Assembly: GCA_963740065.1 (NCBI GenBank)
Contig: CAVUCS010000002.1
Coordinates: 1 to 64,000 of the forward strand
DNA length: 64,000 nucleotides
From: DASVDE01 sp963740065
GTDB taxonomy: Bacteria > Actinomycetota > Thermoleophilia > Solirubrobacterales > 70-9
Direction of reading: 5' to 3'
Positions 32,272 through 40,186 of the stretch are shown here, piece by piece. Numbering within the stretch: position 1 is the stretch's first letter; each line of letters begins with the position of its first letter. A program made the position numbers and the translations under genes. The notes beneath the pieces are model-generated. The model made no database searches and was not told the DNA's origin. It worked only from the letters and a program-made list of their open reading frames with translations.

Positions 32272-33228
32272 TTGCTGAACCGCTCCGGGGCGCTGCGTTA
32301 CTGGTGGATCTGGGCGGCGGTAGTCCCGATTCTGATCTGGACCGCCATCCGTCTCTTCGGCTTGGAGCAGGGCTATCCCGGTGTCGCGTTGATGGCCTTC
32401 ACGCCGTACGTGGTGATCGCGGCGTTGTTGGTCGCCGGGGCCGCGTTGGCGCTACGCAACTGGGCCGCGGCGGTCCTGGCGGCGATTGCCGCAGCCTGCC
32501 TTATCGCGCTGATTTTGCCTCGCCTGGTCGACAACGAGACGGCTGACGCTTCCGGCCACGAGACCCTGACCGTACTCTCGGCCAACATCCACCATGGCAC
32601 CGCGGACCCGGATGCCATCGTCGCCCTGGTCGACCGTTACCACCCTGATTTGCTCAGCGTTCAGGAGTTGACCCCCGCCTTCGCCGCGAAAATGAAGAAA
32701 GCCGGGATCTACAGGCGCATGTCACAGTCAATGCTGCTGGTGCATCGCAGCGTCAGTGGGGCCGGTCTCTACTCGCGACTGCCCCTGACACCACTCCCTC
32801 GCCAGACCCGCTTCTTCTTTCGTATGCCGCGCGCGGTGATCACCATGCCCGACGGGCGGCGGCTGCGTGTGGTCGGCGTCCACCCCTACCCGCCGTTGAA
32901 CAAGAACGTCGACCGCTGGCAGGCAGCTCTGGAGAGCCTGCCGAAAGCGGGCCGGGGAACGCCCTGGGTGCTGGCCGGCGACTTCAACGGGACCTTCGAC
33001 CAGGCGCAGTTTCGCGATGTCGTCGGTCGTGGCTACCGGGATGCCGGCGAGGCCACCGGCAAGGGACTCGAGCCGACCTTCCCGACCATGGGTCACCGCA
33101 TGCTGCCCCCGTCGATCGCGATCGACCACGTCCTCGCCGATCTCCGCCTGGGAATCGCCGACTACGGCGTCGACGATCTCTCCGGCAGCGATCACCGGGC
33201 CATCCACGCCCAGCTAGTGCTGCCCTGA
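32272..33228 (+). CDS. Endonuclease/exonuclease/phosphatase (EEP) family protein with membrane helices
   Basis: 318 residues from TTG 32272, directly after the CrtC-like stop. Three helices (YWWIWAAVVPILIWTAIRLF, FTPYVVIAALLVAGAALAL, AVLAAIAAACLIALILP) anchor an EEP domain in the outer leaflet. The EEP motifs are VLSANIHHGTAD (Asn), HPDLLSVQELTP (catalytic Glu), VVGVHPYPP, GDFNGTFDQ (Asp/Asn) and LSGSDHRAIHAQ (His at the end). Such membrane-bound EEP proteins may hydrolyse phosphodiesters of lipids or nucleic acid outside the cell; the substrate is not known. Its last 15 bases overlap the SpoIID gene's stop. Confidence 0.87.
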   Translation: MLNRSGALRYWWIWAAVVPILIWTAIRLFGLEQGYPGVALMAFTPYVVIAALLVAGAALALRNWAAAVLAAIAAACLIALILPRLVDNETADASGHETLTVLSANIHHGTADPDAIVALVDRYHPDLLSVQELTPAFAAKMKKAGIYRRMSQSMLLVHRSVSGAGLYSRLPLTPLPRQTRFFFRMPRAVITMPDGRRLRVVGVHPYPPLNKNVDRWQAALESLPKAGRGTPWVLAGDFNGTFDQAQFRDVVGRGYRDAGEATGKGLEPTFPTMGHRMLPPSIAIDHVLADLRLGIADYGVDDLSGSDHRAIHAQLVLP

Positions 33229-34319
33229 CACCTTCCGGAACGTCATCCACCGGTCGTAGGCGCCGAGGGCGGAGGCGAGCTGATCGCCTCGAATTCTGCT
33301 CACCCCGCCGGTCCCGATCAGCTTCGCCCAGATAATGCGAGGGGAGACGCCGCGGCGGGTTACGGCCACTCGCTTGAGCTGTCCTTTGAGGCGCCGAGCT
33401 TGGCGCTGATCTCCGGGCCCGAGAATCTCAGCGTCCAGCTGTGCAAGGGGCAGAAATAGTCGTAGGGGTCCGGGACGCCGACCAGGTAGGGGATCCGGGG
33501 GCCGAAGAAGACGTTTTGGACGCTCTCGGTGTGGCCGCCCGAGCAGGCCGAGAAGAAGGTTTGGGCGATTCTCCCTCTGTACATGACGACCTGGCCCCGG
33601 GTGCGATTCGCGGCGCGGTTGCTGCGAGCCGCCTCGCTGGCGATCCCCTCGTAGACCTGGCTTGAGGTGGTGTCGTAGAGGTCGAACCCGTTTCCGCCTA
33701 CCCCGGAGGTGAGCGCGAAGGAGCGGGCGGCGACGGCTTGGGCTTGGAGAGCCGCCATCGGCCAGGAGGGGGGCGACTCGTTCGGGACGACCCCCTTTAC
33801 GTACTGGTCGACCGCGACCGCGTTGATCACGTTGAGGGAGCCGCTGTCGCTGTCGGTGCCGACCACTTCCAGCGCGCCGTGGTAGGTGCCGGACCCGACG
33901 ATCTCGATTCGTCCCTTGCCCGCCGCGCGCAATTTCGGCCCGCAGTTGGCAAGGACGCGGCCGCCGGAATTGCGCAGCTTCACCACTCGTCCGGTCCGGT
34001 GCGCTTCGTAGCTGCGCGCCGGGTTGAGCGCCCTGCCGCAGGCCGAGGTCGCCGCGCTGAAGCCGACATCGCCGGCCTCGATGTCCAGCAGGACCCTGAC
34101 CACGCGCCCCCCGGCGAGTCTGCCGATCGTCGTCCCCGAGTAGTAGTGGCCGAGGATGAAGCGGTAGTTCGCGCCGTTTTTGGCGTAGCCGTAAGCGCCG
34201 TACTGGCTCATCCCGACCCCATGTCCGAAGCCGTGGCCCTTGACTACCCAGGTGACGCTCGCCTCGGCGCTTGGCGCGAAGAGGAGAAAGAAGAGGAGGG
34301 CTGTCAGGCGGATGCGCAT
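33214..34319 (-). CDS. SpoIID/LytB-domain secreted protein with a C-terminal frameshift
   Basis: From ATG 34319 the signal peptide MRIRLTALLFFLLFAPSAEA leads to FGHGVGMSQYGAYGYAKNGA, the entry to the SpoIID domain, then VDQYVKGVVPNESPPSWPMA, ALQAQAVAARSFALTSGVGG, SSQVYEGI and RTRGQVVMYRG. The GVVPNE and AQAVAARSFA blocks are the SpoIID/LytB signature. These proteins cleave glycan strands of denuded peptidoglycan. One frame ends at 33360 (SEWP). Adding one base near 33390-33400 gives LKGQLKRVAVTRRGVSPRII up to 33216, the usual SpoIID C-terminus. About 368 residues when repaired. A sporulation role is not implied, since this domain also occurs in non-sporulating actinobacteria. Confidence 0.82.
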
Positions 34320-34373
34320 TTTTCCCCAACAAGTTCGGGGTGAAGGAGTCTCGGCCTGCACTACCCTGCCTAC

Positions 34374-35818
34374 ATGGCGACGCAGGCTGTCGACGCAGTC
34401 GATCACAAGCTATTGGTGGGCGGCGAGTGGTTGGAGACCGGCGTCTGGGACGAAGTGAGAAGCCCGTACGACGGGACCGTCGTGGGGCGGGTGGCACAGG
34501 GCGACGCGGCGCTGGTCGATCGGGCCGCGATCGCGGCACAGGCAGCTTTCGAGTCGGCTGACTTTTCCCAGTACGAACGCGCTGCGCTGCTGGACCGCGC
34601 CGCCGGGTTGGTCGCCGAGCGGGTCGACGACCTGGCGCTGACGATCGCCGCCGAGGCCGGCAAGCCGCTGAAGACCGCTCGTGTGGAGGCGGCGCGCTGC
34701 GTAGACACGCTCACCTTCTCCGCCACCGAGGCGCGAAAGCTGACGGGCGGCACCGTGCCGATGGCGGCCTCCCCGGCCGGCGCCGGCAAGCTCGGCGTAA
34801 TGCTGCGCGTCCCCTACGGCGTGGTCGGCGCGATCAGCCCCTTCAACTTCCCTCTCAACCTCGTCGCCCACAAGCTCGGCCCGGCGATCGCCGCCGGCAA
34901 CGCGGTGGTCCTGAAGCCCGCCGGGCAGACACCGATCTCGGCATTGAAGTTGGCCGCGATCCTGGTCGAGGCGGGGCTGCCGCAGGGGTGGTTGAGCGTC
35001 ATCCCCGGCCCCGGCTCGGAGGTCGGCAACGCGATCGTCGAGCACGAGCTGACCCGGGCCCTCACCTTCACCGGCTCGGCCGGGGTCGGCTGGGGAATCC
35101 GCAGTCGCGTCCCCCACAAGAAGGTCAACCTCGAGTTGGGCTCCAACGCGCCGCTGATCGTCCACGCCGACGGCGACTGGGAGATGGCCGCCGACAAAGC
35201 GAAGCTGCACGCCTTCTCGCACGCGGGCCAGAGCTGCATCTCGATCCAGCGGATCCTCCTGCACGAGGACCTCGCCGACGCCTTCACCGAGCGCCTCGTC
35301 GCCAACACCGCGACGCTGCGGGTGGGCGACCCGCTCGATCCCGAGACCGATGTCGGCCCGCTGATTTCTCCCGGCGATCGCGACCGGGTCGTGGACTGGA
35401 TCGGCGAGGCGGTTGAAGCCGGCGCGGAGCTGCTGGCGGGAGGCGACCTCGTCGACGAGGGCCGGTGCTTGGCGCCGACCCTGCTCGGTTCGCCTCCGCG
35501 CGAGGCGAAAGTCTGGTGCGAGGAGATCTTTGGCCCGGTGGCGACGATCGACCGCTACTCGGAGTTCGAGGAGGCGTTGGAGATGGCGAACGACTCCAAG
35601 TTCGGCCTCCAAGCCGGCGTCTTCACCCGCGACATCGGCCGCGGCTTGCAGGCGGCGAACGCGCTGGAGTTCGGCGGCGTCCTAATCAACGAGGTCCCCA
35701 CCTTCCGCGCCGACCAGATGCCCTACGGCGGCGTAAAGGACTCAGGCAACACCCGCGAGGGCCCGGCTTCGCAATCCAAGAGTTGACTGAAGAGCGCTTC
35801 GTCACCCTGCAGGGCTAA
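34374..35818 (+). CDS. Aldehyde dehydrogenase, frameshifted near its C-terminus
   Basis: The first frame runs 34374-35786 (470 residues). It covers the N-terminal cofactor domain (GVVGAISPFNFPLNLVAHKL), TFTGSAGVGWGIRS, LELGSNAPLIVHADGDWEMA, the nucleophile in FSHAGQSCISIQRIL, EEIFGPVATIDRYSEF and PYGGVKDSGNTREGP. Then it reads ASQSKS and stops. Adding one C to CCC at 35763-35765 restores PGFAIQELTEERFVTLQG, the usual end, at 35818. The missing part is the oligomerisation strand, so loss of activity is possible if the shift is real. Substrate unknown; it lies upstream of a benzoylformate decarboxylase, so benzaldehyde is one candidate. It diverges from the SpoIID gene. Confidence 0.85.
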
Positions 35819-35833
35819 CCGCTCGGCGATCCC

Positions 35834-37150
35834 TTACCCCTCGTGCGGCCGAGCCATCCGCCGGTGATCAAGCGCCTCTTCGAGGATCGCCGGTTCTACG
35901 CCCTGCTCCAGCGCGACCTCGCGCAGGGAGCGCCCTGACTCCGCCGCCACCTTGACGATGTCGGCGGCGCGGTCGTAGCCGATGTGGGGATTGAGCGCGG
36001 TCGCCGTCGCCAGAGTCGCCTCGGCGTGGCGCTCGGTCATCTCCTCGTTGGCCTCGATGCCCGCCACGCATTTCTCGTTCAGCAGGCGGGAGGCTGAGGC
36101 GAGCAGCTTGATCGAGTCGAGCAGGTTGCGGGCGATCAGCGGCACTCGCACGTTCAGCTCGAACTGGCCCTGGCTGCCGGCGACGGTGATCGCCGCGTCG
36201 TTGCCGATCACCTGGCCACCGACCTGGATCACCACCTCCGGGATCACCGGATTGACCTTGCCGGGCATGATCGAAGAGCCCTTCTGCAGCTCGGGCAGGC
36301 GCAGCTCGGCCAGCCCGGCGCGCGGTCCGGAGCCCATCAGCGCCAGGTCATTGGCGATCTTGGTCAGGGAAACGGCGTAGACCTTGAGCATCCCACTCAG
36401 CTCGACCAGGGCATCGCGGTTGCCCTGCGCCTCGAAGGGGTCGAGCGGTTCGGAAATCGCCAGCCCCGTCTCCCCGGCAAGCTTCTCCCGCACCTTGGCG
36501 GCGAACTCGGGATGGGTGTTGAGGCCGGTCCCGGTCGCGGTGCCGCCGAGCGGGATCTGCCCTACCCGGCGCAGCGTCGACTCGACCCGCTGGACGCCGA
36601 GTCGTACCTGCGCGGCGTAGCCGCCGAACTCCTGACCCAGCGTCACTGGCACCGCGTCCATCAGGTGGGTGCGCCCGGCCTTGACCACGTCGGCAAAAAG
36701 CTCGGCCTTTGCCTCCAGCGCCGCGCCGAGGCCGTCCATCGCCGGCAGCAGGTCGTGGGTCACCTCTCCCAGTGCGGCCAAGTGCACGGCTGAGGGGAAG
36801 ACATCGTTGGAGGACTGGCCCATGTTGACGTGATCGTTGGGATGAACTCCGTCGCCCGCCAAGTTGGCGAGCACCTCGTTGGTGTTCATGTTCGAAGAGG
36901 TGCCCGAGCCGGTCTGGAAGACATCGATTGGGAACTGGTCGTCGTGCTCACCGGCGGCGACCGCGGCGCCGGCGACGGAGATCCGCTCCGCCAGATCGGT
37001 GTCAAGTGAGCCCAACTCTCCGTTGACCTCGGCCGCGGCCGCCTTCAGCCGACCCAGCCAGCGGACGACGGGGACGGGAACTCGCTCTCCCGAAACCGGA
37101 AAGTTGTCAACGGCCTTGGCCGTCTCGCCACCCCAAAGCTGCTCGCTCAA
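35834..37150 (-). CDS. fumC: Class II fumarate hydratase
   Basis: 438 residues from TTG 37150, which follows GGAGGG by 6 bases and matches the family N-terminus (SEQLWGGETAKAVDNFPVSG). Motifs: QTGSGTSSNMNTNEVLANLA, HPNDHVNMGQSSNDVFPSAV, KAGRTHLMDAVPVTLGQEF (catalytic His/Thr), GGTATGTGLNTHPEF and the superfamily signature GSSIMPGKVNPVIPE near residue 290. It converts fumarate to malate in the TCA cycle without iron-sulfur. The frame is open to 37411, but that part shows no family similarity. It converges with the aldehyde dehydrogenase. Confidence 0.95.
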   Translation of the reverse strand: MSEQLWGGETAKAVDNFPVSGERVPVPVVRWLGRLKAAAAEVNGELGSLDTDLAERISVAGAAVAAGEHDDQFPIDVFQTGSGTSSNMNTNEVLANLAGDGVHPNDHVNMGQSSNDVFPSAVHLAALGEVTHDLLPAMDGLGAALEAKAELFADVVKAGRTHLMDAVPVTLGQEFGGYAAQVRLGVQRVESTLRRVGQIPLGGTATGTGLNTHPEFAAKVREKLAGETGLAISEPLDPFEAQGNRDALVELSGMLKVYAVSLTKIANDLALMGSGPRAGLAELRLPELQKGSSIMPGKVNPVIPEVVIQVGGQVIGNDAAITVAGSQGQFELNVRVPLIARNLLDSIKLLASASRLLNEKCVAGIEANEEMTERHAEATLATATALNPHIGYDRAADIVKVAAESGRSLREVALEQGVEPAILEEALDHRRMARPHEG

Positions 37151-37190
37151 TTCACGCCCTCCGTCGAAGTTCGTTGTACCCGCAGGGTAT

Positions 37191-37655
37191 TCAGCCGCGG
37201 GCGTTGCCGGCGTCGAACCCCCGCCGGTAGGCGTGAGTGAAGGCGGGGGAGAGCGGCAGGTTGTCCGGGCTGTATCGGGCGGCGACCGCCAGGCGGCGAA
37301 CCAGCTCGGCGTGGATGCCGCCGGTCTCACTTGCGCCGCGCTGTGCGGCCCCGAGCAGATAGCCGAGCTGAAGGTTCGCCGCTCCGCCGGGGTTCTCCCG
37401 CGCTCCGCCATTCAGCTCGGTTGCCGTCTGGACCATCGCCGCGCCGACAGTCGCCAGCTCTCCGGCCTTCTGGTTCTTGGCGAGGCAGTCGCTGATCGGC
37501 ACCTCGCCGCTCAACCGCACTTCGCCCGGCGCGTCGCCGAGCGCCCTGACGTAGGCGCCGGACCCGTCGAGGCAGGCGACCGGAGTCGTGTCATCGGTCG
37601 AGCCGCATCCGGCAAGCGCGGTCAGGGCAAGTAGGGCAAGCAGGGCGCGGCGCAT
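37191..37655 (-). CDS. Small hypothetical lipoprotein
   Basis: 154 residues. MRRALLALLALTALAGC is a signal peptide with a lipobox (ALAGC, Cys17), so the protein is likely lipid-anchored outside the cell. The mature part contains VACLDGSGAYVRALGDAPGE and ISDCLAKNQKAGELATVGAA, then a helix rich region (ARENPGGAANLQLGYLLGAAQ). The two cysteines at about 28 and 57 may pair. No catalytic motif is seen. It starts 15 bases after the LAS-peptidase gene stop on the same strand and is followed by fumC, so it may share a transcript with both. Confidence 0.8.
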   Translation of the reverse strand: MRRALLALLALTALAGCGSTDDTTPVACLDGSGAYVRALGDAPGEVRLSGEVPISDCLAKNQKAGELATVGAAMVQTATELNGGARENPGGAANLQLGYLLGAAQRGASETGGIHAELVRRLAVAARYSPDNLPLSPAFTHAYRRGFDAGNARG

Positions 37656-37670
37656 TGCCGCATCCTAAGT

Positions 37671-38387
37671 TCAGTCGCCCCGGGCCGAGATGCCGCCACC
37701 GCGGACCGTTGAGACGCCACCCGGCGGCCCCTCTGGAAGTTGGGGCTCCGATCTGGGAGGTGCGGGGTTCTGGCCGGGGGAAGGCGACTTTGCGCTCTTG
37801 CCGGTTGGGAAGACCGCCACCCATTCGGCGAGTTGGAACATCGGCGCCGGGGCGTGGTCCCAGGAGAGGTGAAGGTGGTTGCCGCAACCGTGGCCGGAGT
37901 CTCCGTTGTAGCCGACCCAGCGGAAGGGCGGGCGCGGCCGGTTCTGCACCGGCTCCGCCCACTTGGCGAGGCGGGTGATCCCCCTCCAGTTGCGATCGCA
38001 GCGACCGCTCCAACGCCGCGGGGAAATGTCGACAGCGACCCCGTTGTAGTGGTCGGAGTGCTTGACGTGGCACCCGTGACAGCCGACGTGCTCGCCACTC
38101 GGCAGCCTGCCGGAATAGCCGTCGGTGATGTAGATCGGGAAGCGTCTGGCGAGCCAGCGCAGGTCGGGGATGATGCGGCGGTCAACCATGTCGCCGTCCT
38201 CGTGTGGGATCGCGGCCGGGATCGGGACGATCTCGCTCGTCGCGTAGAGGAAGCGAACCGGGCCGGGCACGGCGTCCGCGGGCGATCTGCCCAGCGGCCC
38301 GAGCAGCACCGTCGCGCACAGGGCCAGCAGCCCGATCGCGGCGCCGATCGCCCATCGCAGGGGAGTGATGTCGTCCCGGGTTGCCAA
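37671..38387 (-). CDS. Secreted LAS-type (M15-like) peptidase
   Basis: 238 residues. One N-terminal hydrophobic segment (LRWAIGAAIGLLALCATVLL) is followed by an extracellular domain. VKHSDHYNGVAVDISP supplies the H-x(6)-D zinc ligands, and GNHLHLSWDH supplies the final HxH. These are the zinc motifs of LAS peptidases (VanY, D-Ala-D-Ala carboxypeptidases, hedgehog-like), which cut peptidoglycan stem peptides. Extra cysteines (GCHGC, GCGNH) suggest disulfides. The tail is Pro/Ser-rich (SPSPGQNPAPP). Substrate specificity cannot be told. It is the first of a three-gene minus-strand run with the lipoprotein and fumC. Confidence 0.8.
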   Translation of the reverse strand: MATRDDITPLRWAIGAAIGLLALCATVLLGPLGRSPADAVPGPVRFLYATSEIVPIPAAIPHEDGDMVDRRIIPDLRWLARRFPIYITDGYSGRLPSGEHVGCHGCHVKHSDHYNGVAVDISPRRWSGRCDRNWRGITRLAKWAEPVQNRPRPPFRWVGYNGDSGHGCGNHLHLSWDHAPAPMFQLAEWVAVFPTGKSAKSPSPGQNPAPPRSEPQLPEGPPGGVSTVRGGGISARGD

Positions 38388-38455
38388 GCCCTCCCCTTAT
38401 CGACCGCCCCCCACCCCGGGCTTAAATCCCGCAATGAGCGGATAGGGTTCCGCCG

Positions 38456-40054
38456 ATGCCGACGGTTCGGGAAGCCGCTTTCGACCTCTTTCGCGAGCAG
38501 GGGATGACGACGATGTTCGGCAACCCCGGCTCGACCGAGTTGCCGATGCTGGCCGACTATCCGTCGGACTTTCGCTACGTGCTGGGCTTGCAGGAGGCGG
38601 TCGTCGTTGGCATGGCCGACGGTTATGCGCAGGCCAGCGGTCGCACCGCCCTGGCCAACCTCCATACCGCGCCGGGGGTCGGCAACGCGATGGGCGCGAT
38701 CTTCAACGCGCAGGCCAACCACTCTCCGCTACTGGTCACCGCAGGCCAACAGACGCGCTCGCAGATGACGTTGCAGGCGAACTTGACAAATCGCGACGCG
38801 ACCCGGATGCCGCATCCCTTGGTCAAGTGGTCCTATGAGCCGCCCCGTGCCGAGGACGTGCCACTGGCGCTTTCCCGCGGCGCCCACCTCGCTTCGCTGC
38901 CCCCGAAAGGTCCCGTCTTCGTCTCGCTGCCGATGGACGATTGGTACGCGGAGGTGGACGAGGCCGATGCCCGCCACGCGATCGGGCGCCAGGTGACGGG
39001 ACGCGCCGTCGCCGACCCGGAAGCCGTGCGCGCCTTGGCGGAGCAGCTTGACGCCGCCGCCAACCCGGTTCTCGTCGCCGGCCCCGACATCGACGCGAGC
39101 GGCGGCTGGGACGCCGCGATCGGCCTCGCTGAGCGCCAGCGCCTGCCGGTCTGGGCGACACCGGCGCCGGGCGGGGGGCGGATTGGCTTTCCCGAGGGAC
39201 ACCCCAACTTCCGTGGCGTTTTGCCGCCGGCGATCGGCCCGGTCGGGCAGACCCTCGAGGGCCACGACCTGATCCTCGTCGTCGGCAGCTCGGTCTTCCC
39301 CTACTACCCGCACATCCCAGGCGCCCTGCTGCCGCAGGAGGCGAAACTGGTCGCGGTGACCAGCGACCCCGACGAGGCCGCCCGCGCGCCGATGGGTGAC
39401 GCGATCGTCGCCGATGTGGCGCTCACCCTGAAGGCGCTGCTTGAGGTGGCGCCAGAGTCGAGCCGTCCGGCGCCGGAGCCGACCGATCCGCCGACCGAGA
39501 TCCCCGCTACCGATCCGCTCAATCCCTCCACGGTCCACTCCGCGCTCGCCGAGGTCCTTCCCGAGGACGCGATCATCGTCCTCGAGTCACCCTCCAGCAC
39601 CCTCGCCCTACGCAACCAGCTGCGCCTCTCGCGCCCCGGGAGTTACTACTTCGGCGCCGGCGGCGGCCTCGGCTTCGGACTTGCCGCCTCGGTCGGCATC
39701 CAGCTCGCCCAACCCGATCGCCCGGTCGTCTGCGTGCTCGGCGAGGGCTCGGTCCAGTACGCGGTCACCGCTTTCTGGAGTGCGGTCGCCTACAGAACTC
39801 CGGTCACTTTCCTCGTCCTGCGCAACGAGGAGTACGCGATCCTCAAGTGGTTCGCCGATGTCGAGCAGGTCAGCGGCGCTCCCGGTCTCGACCTGCCGGC
39901 GCTCGATTGCGCCGCCGTCGCCGAGGGCTACGGGGTCAAGGCGCAGCGGGTCAAGGAGCGCGATGAGGTCGCCGGCGCCCTCTCCACGGCGCTCGCCTCC
40001 CCGCAGCCGGAGCTGATTGAGGTCCCCGTCGCACCCGGCATGGCCCTCTTCTGA
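38456..40054 (+). CDS. Benzoylformate decarboxylase-type ThDP enzyme
   Basis: 532 residues, ThDP-dependent. The N-terminal block MFGNPGSTELPMLADYPSDF, then YVLGLQEAVVVGMADGYAQA (activating Glu) and NLHTAPGVGNAMGAIFNAQA (active-site His) are those of MdlC. SPLLVTAGQQTRSQM and PLVKWSYEPPRAEDVPLAL match as well. The ThDP motif is in the C-terminal domain (GEGSVQYAVTAFWSAVAYRT, NEEYAILKWF). MdlC converts benzoylformate to benzaldehyde and CO2. An oxalyl-CoA or acetolactate role is less likely because the MdlC-specific N-terminus is intact. An FAD/Fe-S 2-hydroxyacid dehydrogenase follows, which could supply the 2-oxoacid. Confidence 0.85.
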   Translation: MPTVREAAFDLFREQGMTTMFGNPGSTELPMLADYPSDFRYVLGLQEAVVVGMADGYAQASGRTALANLHTAPGVGNAMGAIFNAQANHSPLLVTAGQQTRSQMTLQANLTNRDATRMPHPLVKWSYEPPRAEDVPLALSRGAHLASLPPKGPVFVSLPMDDWYAEVDEADARHAIGRQVTGRAVADPEAVRALAEQLDAAANPVLVAGPDIDASGGWDAAIGLAERQRLPVWATPAPGGGRIGFPEGHPNFRGVLPPAIGPVGQTLEGHDLILVVGSSVFPYYPHIPGALLPQEAKLVAVTSDPDEAARAPMGDAIVADVALTLKALLEVAPESSRPAPEPTDPPTEIPATDPLNPSTVHSALAEVLPEDAIIVLESPSSTLALRNQLRLSRPGSYYFGAGGGLGFGLAASVGIQLAQPDRPVVCVLGEGSVQYAVTAFWSAVAYRTPVTFLVLRNEEYAILKWFADVEQVSGAPGLDLPALDCAAVAEGYGVKAQRVKERDEVAGALSTALASPQPELIEVPVAPGMALF

Positions 40055-40182
40055 GATGACGGCCTCAGGAACCGCCATGCGGCGTCCTCGGTCGGTCTCC
40101 TCGGGTCACGCACTTAAGTGCGCTCCCCTCGTCGTCCCTTCCTGCGTCCTTGCCTGGCGGCCCCTGAGCCGCGTCATTTCAC
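40055..40182. repeat. Imperfect long inverted repeat between the decarboxylase and dehydrogenase genes
   Basis: The 132-base gap starts with ATGACGGCCTCAGGAACCGC and ends with GGCGGCCCCTGAGCCGCGTC. These are imperfectly complementary (about 18 pairs with two small bulges). The palindrome GCACTTAAGTGC sits near the middle (40109-40120). It may be a decayed element of the kinds seen elsewhere, or an attenuator between two linked genes. Confidence 0.45.
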
Positions 40183-40186
40183 GGCG

